Shown here: in pieces, positions 50,396-59,404 of the stretch
Numbering within the stretch: the first letter of the stretch is position 1
How the letters are laid out: every line of letters starts with the position of its first letter
Source: Agromyces sp. G08B096
GTDB taxonomy: Bacteria > Actinomycetota > Actinomycetes > Actinomycetales > Microbacteriaceae
Assembly (NCBI RefSeq): GCF_040267705.1
Contig: NZ_CP158374.1
Span: 2,170,001 to 2,234,000, forward strand
Length of the DNA stretch: 64,000 bases
Reading direction: 5' to 3'
Translations under genes and position numbers: made by a program
Notes under the pieces: model-generated
Seen by the model: only the letters and a program-made list of their open reading frames with translations
Told to the model about the DNA's origin: nothing
Database searches by the model: none

Positions 50396-51385
50396 GTGGC
50401 CGGCACCTTCTCCGTCTCAGACGCCGTCGAACTCGCCGTGGTCGAGCGCAGTGGTTTCGTTGAGTCCCGACACGCCGGCTCCGCCGTCGTGCTCGGGCCC
50501 GATGGTGAGGTGGCGCGCTCGCTCGGCGACGTGCGCTCCCCCGTCTTCCCCCGCAGCACGCTGAAGCCGTTCCAGGCGGTCGCGTCGATGACCTCGGGGG
50601 TCACCCTCCGCGGCGAAGACGCCGCGATCGCCACCGCGAGCCATTCCGGAACGGCGGCCCACGTCGCCCTCGTGCGCGGGCTCCTCGCCCGTGAGCGCAT
50701 TCCGGCGACCGCGCTCGGCTGCCCGCTGGCGCTCCCGATCGACACGGCGGCGCGCGACCAGGTCATCCGGTCGGGTGGCGCGAAGGAGCGGGTCTACATG
50801 GAGTGCTCCGGCAAGCACGCCGCCATGCTGCTCGCCTGCGCCGCGAACGACTGGCCGCTCGAGGGATACCTCGCCCCCGAGCATCCGATGCAGCGCAAAG
50901 TGCTCGACGTGCTCGAACGGTTCACCGGCGAACGGCCGGCCGCGAGCGGCGTCGACGGCTGCGGCGCGCCCGTGCACGCGGTCAGCCTCACCGGGCTCGC
51001 GCGCGGCATCCAGAAGATCACCACCGCGCAGACGAGCTCGCCGTTCGCGCTGTTCCGCGAGGCCGCCGTCCTCACCGAGGCGGCCACGGAGCATCCGTGG
51101 GCGGTCGGCGGACCGGGGCGCCCCGACACCATCGCGATGGAGCGTCTCGGTGTGTTCGCGAAGATCGGCGCCGAGGGGCTCATGGTCATGACCGCGCCGA
51201 ACGGCACCTCCACCGCCGTGAAGGTGCTCGACGGCAGCGCCCGCGCGACCACCATCGTCGCCCTGCGCCTGCTCGCCGATGCCGGTGCACTCGAGCACGA
51301 CGCGGTCGACGCCGTGCAGGCAGAGCTCGACCTCTGGATCATGGGCGGCGACCGCCCGGTCGGGGAGATCCGCGCCACGGTCTGA
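50396..51385 (+). CDS. Asparaginase of the Rhizobium etli (class 3) type
   Basis: A 329-residue protein of the PF06089 asparaginase family, which hydrolyses L-asparagine to aspartate and ammonia. The serine-lysine pair (Ser54 and Lys57 in PRSTLKPFQ), Cys137 and Lys140 (ECSGKHA) and Cys189 (DGCGAP) correspond to the active site and zinc site described for the R. etli enzyme ReAV. It is unrelated to E. coli AnsA/AnsB. GTG at 50396 is 3 nt after gabT stops, forming an operon. Confidence 0.88.
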   Translation: MAGTFSVSDAVELAVVERSGFVESRHAGSAVVLGPDGEVARSLGDVRSPVFPRSTLKPFQAVASMTSGVTLRGEDAAIATASHSGTAAHVALVRGLLARERIPATALGCPLALPIDTAARDQVIRSGGAKERVYMECSGKHAAMLLACAANDWPLEGYLAPEHPMQRKVLDVLERFTGERPAASGVDGCGAPVHAVSLTGLARGIQKITTAQTSSPFALFREAAVLTEAATEHPWAVGGPGRPDTIAMERLGVFAKIGAEGLMVMTAPNGTSTAVKVLDGSARATTIVALRLLADAGALEHDAVDAVQAELDLWIMGGDRPVGEIRATV

Positions 51386-51389
51386 CGCG

Positions 51390-51428
51390 CTCGAGCGGCC
51401 GGGTCGGCGGACGACCCGGCCGCTCGAG
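51390..51428. terminator. Perfect 16-bp bidirectional terminator
   Basis: Arms 51390-51405 and 51413-51428 are perfectly complementary with a 7-nt loop, in the gap between the convergent asparaginase and potC. Confidence 0.85.
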
Positions 51429-51430
51429 GT

Positions 51431-52336
51431 TCAGCCGAGCTTCGCGAGTCGTTTCGCGCGCGCGGCGCGCGAGACCTGGGCGGCGATGACGAGCACGATC
51501 GCGAACAGGAAGACCGCGGAGGCGATGACGTTCGCCTCGGCCGGGATGCCGCGCGACGCCGAGATGTACACGTACTTCGGGAACGTCGTCACCGAGCCCG
51601 AGTTGAAGTTCGTGATGATGAAGTCGTCGAAGCTCAACGCGAACGACAGCAGCGCGGCGGCGAGGATGCCGGGCATCAGCAGCGGGAAGGTGACCCGCCA
51701 GAACACCTGCGCGGGCGACCCGTAGAGGTCGCGGCCCGCCTCTTCGAGCGCGGGGTCGAGGCTCGCGACCCGCGCCTTCACGGTGACGACCACGAAGCTG
51801 ATGCAGAACATCGTGTGCGCCAGGATGATCGTCAGCATGTCCTTCGGCACGCCGACCGCGAGGAACTGCGCCGCGAGCCCGGCACCGAGCACGACCTCCG
51901 GCGTCGCCATCGGCAGGAACAGCAGCAGGCTGATCGCCGAGCGCGCCTTGAAGCGGTAACGGACGAGCGCGATCGCGATCGTCGTGCCGAGCACCGTGGC
52001 GATGAGCGTCGACACCACACCGATGACGACGCTGTTGCCGAACGCCTGGCACACCGCGCCACCCTCGACGTTGCACACGTTCACCCACTTGTCGAAGGTG
52101 AACCCGCGCCACGAGATGTTCGACTTGATCGAGTCGTTGAACGAGAAGACGAACGTGTAGGCGATCGGAATCAAGAGGAACACGAACGCGATGACCGCAT
52201 ACGCGGGCAGGAGCCAGTCGCCGAGGCCGATGCGCCGAGGACGCGGGCGCCCGCCCGCCTGGCCGCGGGTCGCGTCGAGCTGCTCGTTCTCGCTCAGCCC
52301 GCCGAGGACGGCGGCTGCCTGGACTTCTCCGCTCAC
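51431..52336 (-). CDS. potC: Spermidine/putrescine ABC transporter permease, PotC-like
   Basis: A 301-residue permease with six helices and the EAA loop (EEAGRDLYGSPAQVFWRVTFPLLMP, about 190-214). It pairs with the PotB-like permease next to it. An N-terminal polar segment of about 35 residues precedes the first helix. The GTG overlaps the potB stop by 4 nt. Confidence 0.92.
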   Translation of the reverse strand: MSGEVQAAAVLGGLSENEQLDATRGQAGGRPRPRRIGLGDWLLPAYAVIAFVFLLIPIAYTFVFSFNDSIKSNISWRGFTFDKWVNVCNVEGGAVCQAFGNSVVIGVVSTLIATVLGTTIAIALVRYRFKARSAISLLLFLPMATPEVVLGAGLAAQFLAVGVPKDMLTIILAHTMFCISFVVVTVKARVASLDPALEEAGRDLYGSPAQVFWRVTFPLLMPGILAAALLSFALSFDDFIITNFNSGSVTTFPKYVYISASRGIPAEANVIASAVFLFAIVLVIAAQVSRAARAKRLAKLG

Positions 52337-53244
52337 AGCAGGTCCTCCGTTCCCGAGCGCTTCACGTAGACGCCGACGAGCACGAGGATCGCGGCCATGA
52401 GGATGATCGACAGCGCGGCCGCCGCCGGATAGTTCAGCAACACGAGGAAGTTCGCCTCGATGACGTTGCCCATCATCTGGGTGTCGGGCCCGCCGAGGAA
52501 GTCACGGCTGGCGTTGACGTAGTCGCCCGCGGCGGGGATGAAGGTGAGGAGCGTTCCCGCGACGATGCCGGGCATCGAGAGGGGGATGGTCACCTTGCGG
52601 AACACCTGGAACGGGCTCGCGTAGAGATCTGCGCCGGCTTCGAGGTACCGGAGATCGAGCCGCTCGAGGGTCGTGTAGAGCGGCAGCGTCATGAACGGGA
52701 TGAAGTTGTACGTCAGACCGAAGATGACGGCGAACGGGGTGCCGGTGAAGTGGGCGTCGGGCGCCATGAGCGACAACGCCTTCAGCGAGGTGATGATGAA
52801 CGACTCGTCCGACAGGATCTGCTTCCAGGCGAGCGTTCGGAGCAGGAAGCTGATGAAGAACGGGGCGATCACCAGCACGAGCATCAGACTCTGCAGCAGC
52901 GGCCATCGCCTCGCCTTCACGCCGATGAAGTACGCCAGCGGGTAGCTGAACGCGAGCGCCAGCACGGTGGCCGCGAGCGCGTAGCCGAAGGAGCGCAGGA
53001 TGTGCTCCCAATAGCCCGAGATGACGTCGGCGTAGTTCTGCCAGTTGAATGCGTAGTCGTACTGTCCGATGTCCCCGAACTCCCGCGGCGCCTGCAGCGA
53101 GGTGAGCAGCAGGGACACCAACGGGGTCAGGAAGAACAGGACGAGGTAGGCGATGCCGGGCAGCAGGAGCAGCAGCGCGACGCGACTGCGCTTCTTCGGC
53201 GCCTGCGGTTTCGCCTCCGCCGTCGCGAATGCAGCGAACGCCAT
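52333..53244 (-). CDS. potB: Spermidine/putrescine ABC transporter permease, PotB-like
   Basis: A 303-residue permease with six helices and the EAA loop (EAGADLYASPFQVFRKVTIPLSMPG). The start ATG is 2 nt after the potA stop. Together with PotC it forms the membrane channel. Confidence 0.92.
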   Translation of the reverse strand: MAFAAFATAEAKPQAPKKRSRVALLLLLPGIAYLVLFFLTPLVSLLLTSLQAPREFGDIGQYDYAFNWQNYADVISGYWEHILRSFGYALAATVLALAFSYPLAYFIGVKARRWPLLQSLMLVLVIAPFFISFLLRTLAWKQILSDESFIITSLKALSLMAPDAHFTGTPFAVIFGLTYNFIPFMTLPLYTTLERLDLRYLEAGADLYASPFQVFRKVTIPLSMPGIVAGTLLTFIPAAGDYVNASRDFLGGPDTQMMGNVIEANFLVLLNYPAAAALSIILMAAILVLVGVYVKRSGTEDLL

Positions 53245-53246
53245 CG

Positions 53247-54446
53247 TCAGTGCTCCTCGAGCTCCGCGACGAGGTCCTCGCGGCGCTGAGCCGCGATCGC
53301 GCTGGTCGAGTCGTCGGCCACGAAGCGGGCGGTGTCGGCCGGCCCGTCGGCCAGGCCGAAGCCGTGCTCGACGTGCCAGCTCACCCAGACCTCGCTGCCG
53401 AGCCCGGCGACCGGGCCGTGCCCGACGTTCTGCGCGAACACGAGGAGCGTGCCGAGCCCGGGTACGTCGACCAGGTACTGCGTGCTCACGCCGGAGAAGG
53501 AGACGTCGACCACGCGGCCCGGGCCCACGAGGTTGCGTTCCGAGGACTCGACCGGTTCGTCGACGTGCAGGACGACCTTCTCGGGCCGCACTCCGACGGT
53601 GACGGTGCCGCCGTGCACCTGGGCGCGAGCGGTCGGGACGGTGACGCGTCGGCCGCCCGCCTCGATCGTGATCGCCTGCGACGTGCTCTCCACGACCTCG
53701 CCGGTGAACAGGTTCGATTGGCCGAGGAAGTTCGCCACGAACACGGTGCGGGGAAGGTCGTAGAGCTCCTCGGGTGCGCCCATCTGCTCGATGGCGCCCT
53801 TGTTCATCACAGCCACGGTGTCGGCCATGGTCATGGCCTCCTCCTGGTCGTGCGTGACGTGGAGGAACGTCAGGCCGACCTCCTCCTGGATGCCCTTCAG
53901 TTCGAGCTGCATCTGCCGGCGGAGCTTCAGGTCGAGCGCGCCGAGCGGCTCGTCGAGCAGGAGCAGCGCGGGCCGGTTCACGATGGCGCGGGCGAGGGCG
54001 ACGCGCTGCTGCTGGCCGCCCGAGAGCTGCTGGGGCTTGCGCTGGGCGAGGTGGTCGAGCTGGACGAGCCGGAGCGCTTCGTGGGCCTTCGCGACGGGGT
54101 CGCCGATGCGGCGCCGTTTCAGGCCGAACGCGACGTTCTCGAGGATGCTCATGTGCGGGAAGAGCGCGTAGCTCTGGAACACGGTGTTGACGGGACGTTC
54201 GTGGGCCTTCGTCGCCGTGACGTCCTTCCCGCCGATGAGGATGCGCCCCCGCGTCGGCTCCTCCAGACCCGCGACCAGCCGCAGAGTCGTCGTCTTGCCG
54301 CAGCCCGACGGGCCGAGCAAAGCGAAGAACGAGCCCGCGGGGATGGTGAGGTCGAGCTCCTCGATGGCCGTGAAGCCCGGGAAGCGCTTCTGGATGCCGA
54401 CGAGCTCGAGGTCTGCGCCGCGCTCGGCGAATTCGCGTACTGCCAT
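53247..54446 (-). CDS. potA: Spermidine/putrescine ABC transporter ATP-binding protein, PotA-like
   Basis: A 399-residue ATPase with Walker A (GPSGCGKTTTLR), Q-loop (QSYALFPH), signature LSGGQQQRVALARA and Walker B (LLLLDEPLGALD), then a TOBE domain (about 290-370). The C-terminal extension of about 20 residues beyond the TOBE domain is Ala/Glu-rich. The ATG has GGAG 8 nt upstream. It couples ATP use to polyamine import. Confidence 0.95.
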   Translation of the reverse strand: MAVREFAERGADLELVGIQKRFPGFTAIEELDLTIPAGSFFALLGPSGCGKTTTLRLVAGLEEPTRGRILIGGKDVTATKAHERPVNTVFQSYALFPHMSILENVAFGLKRRRIGDPVAKAHEALRLVQLDHLAQRKPQQLSGGQQQRVALARAIVNRPALLLLDEPLGALDLKLRRQMQLELKGIQEEVGLTFLHVTHDQEEAMTMADTVAVMNKGAIEQMGAPEELYDLPRTVFVANFLGQSNLFTGEVVESTSQAITIEAGGRRVTVPTARAQVHGGTVTVGVRPEKVVLHVDEPVESSERNLVGPGRVVDVSFSGVSTQYLVDVPGLGTLLVFAQNVGHGPVAGLGSEVWVSWHVEHGFGLADGPADTARFVADDSTSAIAAQRREDLVAELEEH

Positions 54447-54460
54447 GCTGCTGCTCCGGA

Positions 54461-55675
54461 TCACGAACCGAGCAGGATGCTCTGGAACTCGGCCTGGTAC
54501 TTCTGCTCCTCGGCGCCCGACAGCGTGCGGAAGATGTGCGCCTGCTCGAGGAAGGCCTCGTCGGGGAAGATGAGCGGGTTCTCGGCGAGCGCGGGATCGA
54601 TCGCCATGGCCGCCTCCTTCGCGCCGACGACGGGAGTGATGTAGTTCACCCACGCCGCGACCTCGGCGGCGACCTCCGGCTCGTAGTAGTAATCGATGAG
54701 CTTCTCCGCGTTCGTCTTCCGGCTGGAGCCGATGGGCACGAGGAAGTTGTCGTTCCAGAGCGTGCCGCCGGCGCTCGGGATCGCGAACTCCCACTTGTCG
54801 CCCGCCTCGGCGTTGATGACGGTGATGTCGCCCGACCAGCAGATCGCCGCGAGCGTGTCCTCGCTCTTCAGGTCTTCCAGGTACGAGTTGCCCTTGATGT
54901 TGCGGACCTGGCCGTCTTCGACCTGCTTGCGGAGCACATCGATGGCCGCGCTGTACTCGTCGTCGCCCCAGTCACCGGCGATGTCGACGCCGTTCTGCAG
55001 CATGAGCAGTCCCATGGTGTCGCGCATCTCGGAGAGCACGCCGACGCGACCCTTGAGGTCGGGGTTCCACAGATCCTCGACGGACTCGAGCCCGCCGGGG
55101 ATCGCCTCCTTGTTCCAGCAGATGCCGGCGAAGCCGCCCTGCCAGGGCACCGAATACGCGCGCCCGGGATCGAAATCAGGGTCGCGGAGCGCCGGGGTGA
55201 GGTTCGCGAGGTTCGGGATGTTGGCGTGATCGAGCTCCTGCGTATAGCCGAAGCGGATCCACCGGCCGACCATCCAGTCCGTGAGACAGACGGTGTCGGC
55301 GCCGATGTCCTGACCGAGCGCGAGCTGGTCCTTCACCTTGCCGTAATAGGTGTTGTTGTCATCGACGGCCACTTCGTAGTTGACCTCGATGCCGGTGCGC
55401 TCGGTGAACGCCTCGAGCGTGGGGTAGTTGCCGTCGTCGTCCTCGTCGATGTACGCGGCCCAGTTCGCCCAGTTCAGCGTCTTGTCGCTGTCGGACTTGT
55501 CGGCGGCGGGGGTCGGCTTGGCCTGTCCGCCTCCGCTCGAGCACGCGGCGAGCGCGAGCGCCGAGGCGCCCGCCCCGGCCCCGGCGAGGAGAGCCCGCCG
55601 GTTCAGCTGCGCCCGTCGGGCCTGGGCGATCAGGGATCGGATGATCGGGTCCTGGGGAAGGGGCCGTGCGCTCAC
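54461..55675 (-). CDS. potD: Spermidine/putrescine-binding lipoprotein, PotD-like
   Basis: A 404-residue periplasmic-type (lipid-anchored) binding protein. It has a twin-arginine motif (LNRRALLAGAGAG), a lipobox (LALAAC, about residue 45) and the PotD fold: NWANWAAYID, a binding pocket near TDWMVGRW, and ICWSGDI. A Tat signal with lipobox is common in actinobacteria. The GTG at 55675 has GGAG 5 nt upstream. It is first in the potDABC operon. Confidence 0.93.
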   Translation of the reverse strand: MSARPLPQDPIIRSLIAQARRAQLNRRALLAGAGAGASALALAACSSGGGQAKPTPAADKSDSDKTLNWANWAAYIDEDDDGNYPTLEAFTERTGIEVNYEVAVDDNNTYYGKVKDQLALGQDIGADTVCLTDWMVGRWIRFGYTQELDHANIPNLANLTPALRDPDFDPGRAYSVPWQGGFAGICWNKEAIPGGLESVEDLWNPDLKGRVGVLSEMRDTMGLLMLQNGVDIAGDWGDDEYSAAIDVLRKQVEDGQVRNIKGNSYLEDLKSEDTLAAICWSGDITVINAEAGDKWEFAIPSAGGTLWNDNFLVPIGSSRKTNAEKLIDYYYEPEVAAEVAAWVNYITPVVGAKEAAMAIDPALAENPLIFPDEAFLEQAHIFRTLSGAEEQKYQAEFQSILLGS

Positions 55676-55753
55676 GTGTGCTCCATTCGGTGTCGCCTCA
55701 CTGCGGGGGTGGGAAGATACTGCCACACTGCGGGATCACATTCACGGTTCGAT

Positions 55754-55791
55754 ATCCGAATCGTTAATTTCTGGGAACATTCGATTCGGAT
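55754..55791. promoter_or_regulatory. 10-bp inverted repeat in an AT-rich patch upstream of potD
   Basis: ATCCGAATCG and CGATTCGGAT, both 10 nt, lie 18 nt apart in the least GC-rich stretch of the window (TTAATTTCTGG inside). It is about 80 nt upstream of potD and 50 nt after the stop of the EccC-like gene. It may be an operator for polyamine or nitrogen control (inference). Confidence 0.45.
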
Positions 55792-55840
55792 TCCGTGCGT
55801 TGTGTCCGGGTTCACTGCTGTTTTCCGCCGTCGTGGCCGA

Positions 55841-58774
55841 TCAGGCGGTGCCGGGCCAGAGCCGCCGTGCGGGCTCCGCGCCGGGCAGCAGCACCCAGCA
55901 TTGACCACGTCCCGGGTCGAGCAGCGGGGGTGGACGACGATCGCGGACGACCGTGCGGTACTCCCCTGTGCCGCCGTGCACGACGAGCGTGCCGTGATCG
56001 CGCATCGAGGCGAGCAGCATCCAGTTCGCCGCCCAGGCCTCGGCATCGCCGACCACGATGGGCGCGTCCGCGCCACCGACGCGGGAGGCGGCCCGATGCG
56101 CGGCATCCGTCGAGGCGGACAGCGGGAGGATCTCGAGCGTCGTCGTCCGCCGGAGCGCCGCGACATCCGTCGCGACCGAATCCGACACCACGGCCGCCCC
56201 GGGCAGCGGCTGCCACGCCTCGATCGCCGGGGCCGGTCGCGCGGGCGGTGCGGGGGCGTCCACGATCTGGATCCTGCGCCCCCGCCACTGACCGGCGCCC
56301 TGCGGCTCCTCCGCGCGCCACAGCGCCCCGATGCCGCCCGCCGCGACCAGGTCGCCGCGCGTCGCGTGCCTGAGATGCAGCGACGTCGTGAACCCTTCGC
56401 GGATCCCCGCCGGAAGCCCTTGGGCGCCGACCGCTGCGGCGGAGACCCGGAGACCGCCGGCGCGTCCCTCGCGGACGAGCGCTTCGATCGTGCCGACCAC
56501 GCTGAAGCGGTGGTCCTCCGGCCAGGCGCGATACCGGGCGTCGAGGTCGTCGATGACGAGCAGTCGGGCCTCGACGGTCATCCCGGCGCGCAGCCGCCGG
56601 AGCTCGGCATCGAGCAGATCCCATTCGGCGCTCCGTGGCCCGCCGGCGACCATCACGGCCTCCGCACCGTAGCGATCGGCGAACGAGCCGGCGACGGCGT
56701 TGAGCGCCCCCGTCCGTCCGCTGCCGGGCGCCCCCAGGACGAGGAGGTGGCCGTCCGGGCCGGGCCGCCAGCACGCGAGACCCCAGCGCTGCAGGTCGGG
56801 TTCGTCGACCAGGCCGAACACGAGGCCCGGCTCGGGCGGGGCGGCACCGCCGGACGACTTCCCGTCGACGGCTCCCGAGCCGGTCAGGCGCGCGAGCTCC
56901 GTCGGGTCGATGCGCGCCGGCAGCGGGTCCAGCCACGGCCGTCGCGCGGGTGCGCCCGTTGCGCCGTCGCGAATCCGCTCGAGCACCTCGAGGGAGCAGA
57001 AGGCGCTCTGCAGCTCGACCGGACGGCGGTCCGGCCGGGCGAGGACGGCTCGTCCGGGCACCTCCGCGTCGAGCAGGGCGGCGTCCTCCGCGCCCACGAC
57101 GGCGATGCTGTCGCCTCGCTCGAGCACCCGCAGCGAGATCCGCAGGCCGCAGTTCGCGGTCACCTGCTCTCGCACCACTCCGTTCGGACGCTGGGAGGCG
57201 AGGACGAGGTGCACGCCGAGCGATCGGCCCCGCGCGGCGATATCGCCGATCACGGGCGCCAGATCGGGGAAGCGCTCGACCATCGCCTGGAACTCGTCCA
57301 CGACGATCACCAGTCGCGGCAGCACCGTGCCCTCGCCGAGCCTCGCGATGTCGCGCGCGCCCGCCGCCTTGAGCACGTGCTCCCGGTGCCTGAGCTCCGC
57401 GCGGAGACTCTCGACCGCGCGCTGCGCCTCGGTCTCGTCGAGATCGGTGACGATGCCGGTGACGTGCGGCAGCCCTCGCAGGGGTTCGAACGCCGCACCG
57501 CCTTTGAAGTCCACGAGGAGGAAGGCCACGAGCTCCGGCGGGTGCACCATGGCGAGCGCGGCGAGCCAGGCCAGCAGGAACTCGCTCTTGCCGCTGCCGC
57601 TGGTGCCGGCGACGAGGGCGTGCGGCCCTTCGCCGACCAGGTCGATCTCGACCGCGCCGTCGGCCGTCGCTCCGACCACCACCGACAGCGAAGTCCGGTC
57701 GGCGGGCCTGCGCACCGGCTGCGGCAGCGACTCGAACGGCACGAGGCGAGGGAGGGAGGCCGCACTCCGGTCGAGCCCCGCGCGGCGCGCCGCTTCAGCC
57801 AGCCGCGCGGCGGCGTCGCGTGCTTCCTCGACCGAGAGCAGCTCGGGCTCGACCACGGCGGCGGCGGGCAGGCCGGCCCTCCGGATGAGCACCGCTCGTT
57901 GCGGACCCTCCAACCGGAGGACGGTGCGAAGTCCCGGAGGCAGTTCGGCCTCCGTCGGGGCGATGGCGAGCCGCCATGCGGCGGACGACGGGTCGCCGGC
58001 GCGGGCCGCGGTCGCGCCGGCGTCGGTCACCTGCAGTCCCGCGGCGCGCCCGTGATGGGGCAGGACTGCGGCCCACGACCATTCGGGCGTAGCGGGCACG
58101 TCGAACGAGATCGCGCCGGGTGCCGCGCGCTCCGCCGCTTGCAGCAGCATCGACCGCGCTGCTGCCCGGACGAGCACGCCCGGACCGCAGAGCCCGATGC
58201 CGCCGGCCGGGTCGACGACGATGGGGGCCTGCTCCAGCCGGGCGGCGCGACGAAGCAGCTCGCGGTCGGCGTCGTCGCCCGGCGCCCCGCTCACGCGCAC
58301 CGCGCTCGGCACCGCGCCGGCGCCGACGACCAGCGAGGACGGGGGCTCGGCCCGCCAGACCGCGCCGGGGGCTCCGGCCGCGAGCTCCCGCGCGGCGGGC
58401 GCGGTCGCGCGGGCACGGCCGAGCTCCGCGGCGTGTCTCCGGGCCAGCTCCGCCTCGAGGGCGTCGAGCGCCGCCCTCCGTTCGGCGAGCGCCCGCCGGT
58501 GACGCCTGCGCTGCTGGCGCCGGGCGTCGAGCATCGACGCGATCGCCACGATGGGGCCGAACGCCGCGAACACGAGCGAGAGCGCGGATCCGGTGATGGC
58601 CCACAGGGCGAGCGCGCCGGCCATCGGCGCCGTGGATGCGAGCACGGGGAACCCGGGGACCGGTTCCGGCTGGGGCGTGGGCGGCAGCGTCAGCGGCTCC
58701 GGTGCGAGCTCGTCCACGGGGTCGACGGCCCCGACGGCCTCCGCCGCGGACTCGGTCGGTGAGAGTGGCACCAC
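55841..58774 (-). CDS. EccC-like FtsK/SpoIIIE ATPase
   Basis: A 977-residue membrane ATPase resembling the EccC motor of type VII secretion. Two N-terminal helices (about 48-80) are followed by a coiled segment rich in Arg/Ala. The first FtsK/SpoIIIE domain has Walker A GTSGSGKSE (about 388-396) and Walker B LVIVVDEFQ (about 487), with the DFKGGAAFEPL and SQRPNGVV motifs. The second, near residues 679 and 738, has GAPGSGRTG and LLVIDDLD and is degenerate. Typical EccC has three such domains. GTG at 58774. It is last of a five-gene minus-strand cluster. Confidence 0.85.
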   Translation of the reverse strand: MVPLSPTESAAEAVGAVDPVDELAPEPLTLPPTPQPEPVPGFPVLASTAPMAGALALWAITGSALSLVFAAFGPIVAIASMLDARRQQRRRHRRALAERRAALDALEAELARRHAAELGRARATAPAARELAAGAPGAVWRAEPPSSLVVGAGAVPSAVRVSGAPGDDADRELLRRAARLEQAPIVVDPAGGIGLCGPGVLVRAAARSMLLQAAERAAPGAISFDVPATPEWSWAAVLPHHGRAAGLQVTDAGATAARAGDPSSAAWRLAIAPTEAELPPGLRTVLRLEGPQRAVLIRRAGLPAAAVVEPELLSVEEARDAAARLAEAARRAGLDRSAASLPRLVPFESLPQPVRRPADRTSLSVVVGATADGAVEIDLVGEGPHALVAGTSGSGKSEFLLAWLAALAMVHPPELVAFLLVDFKGGAAFEPLRGLPHVTGIVTDLDETEAQRAVESLRAELRHREHVLKAAGARDIARLGEGTVLPRLVIVVDEFQAMVERFPDLAPVIGDIAARGRSLGVHLVLASQRPNGVVREQVTANCGLRISLRVLERGDSIAVVGAEDAALLDAEVPGRAVLARPDRRPVELQSAFCSLEVLERIRDGATGAPARRPWLDPLPARIDPTELARLTGSGAVDGKSSGGAAPPEPGLVFGLVDEPDLQRWGLACWRPGPDGHLLVLGAPGSGRTGALNAVAGSFADRYGAEAVMVAGGPRSAEWDLLDAELRRLRAGMTVEARLLVIDDLDARYRAWPEDHRFSVVGTIEALVREGRAGGLRVSAAAVGAQGLPAGIREGFTTSLHLRHATRGDLVAAGGIGALWRAEEPQGAGQWRGRRIQIVDAPAPPARPAPAIEAWQPLPGAAVVSDSVATDVAALRRTTTLEILPLSASTDAAHRAASRVGGADAPIVVGDAEAWAANWMLLASMRDHGTLVVHGGTGEYRTVVRDRRPPPLLDPGRGQCWVLLPGAEPARRLWPGTA

Positions 58775-58864
58775 TCCATCGGAGCGGCATGCGAGGCCAC
58801 CGTCAGCCGCGCGTGCTCCCCCGGTGCGGGCCTCCGCCGCCAGACGGCCTGTGCAGGAGGAGTC

Positions 58865-59404
58865 CTACTCCACGTCGAACGACTGCTCCGCGAGCTCCAC
58901 ACGGCTGCCTCGCGGCACCAGGTACCTCCGGCCCGGCTCGCAGCGCAGCGCGCCGTCGTCGGGCCGGCGCACGATGGTGCCGTTGCCCGAGAAGCGATCC
59001 GAGATCCACAGCATGCCGTCGTGCTCGCCGAACTCGAGATGGGTCTTCGAGACCGAGAGGGTGCGGTCGGAGATCTGCACGAGATGGTCGAAGCTCTCGC
59101 CGGGCTGCGCGAGCGGCTTGCGCCCGACGAGTCCGGTGCCGTAGACCGTGCGGGTCTCGCCGGTGCTGAACCGCAGCGTGAAGGTGGTCGGCGTAGCGGG
59201 CGCCGGCGCCGCGAGCGGTTGGAACCCGTCGACGGGCACGCTCACCACGCCCGTCGAGAGCCGTTCGCGATCGAGGATGGTGGTGTCGCCCGGGCGCGGG
59301 TCGGGTCGACGACGCGACTCGGGCGTCGCACTGGTCGAACTGCCGCATTCACCGCAGAACATCGCCCCCTCGGGCAGCTCCGCCCCGCAGATCCGGCATC
59401 TCAC
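58865..59404 (-). CDS. Zinc-ribbon FHA-domain protein
   Basis: A 179-residue protein with an N-terminal zinc ribbon (CRICG followed 10 residues later by CGECG; four Cys), a Pro/Thr-rich linker (about 25-70) and a C-terminal FHA domain (about 85-165; GRKPLAQPGE, SKTHLEFGEHDG, RFSGNGTIVRR). FHA domains bind phosphothreonine, which suggests control by a Ser/Thr kinase, although none lies in this window. GTG overlaps the stop of the upstream gene by 4 nt. Confidence 0.88.
   Translation of the reverse strand: MRCRICGAELPEGAMFCGECGSSTSATPESRRRPDPRPGDTTILDRERLSTGVVSVPVDGFQPLAAPAPATPTTFTLRFSTGETRTVYGTGLVGRKPLAQPGESFDHLVQISDRTLSVSKTHLEFGEHDGMLWISDRFSGNGTIVRRPDDGALRCEPGRRYLVPRGSRVELAEQSFDVE

Noticed and set aside
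54536-58762. Plus-strand frame of 1408 codons
   Set aside because: Opposite potD and the EccC-like ATPase; it has no domain motif and spans an intergenic promoter region.
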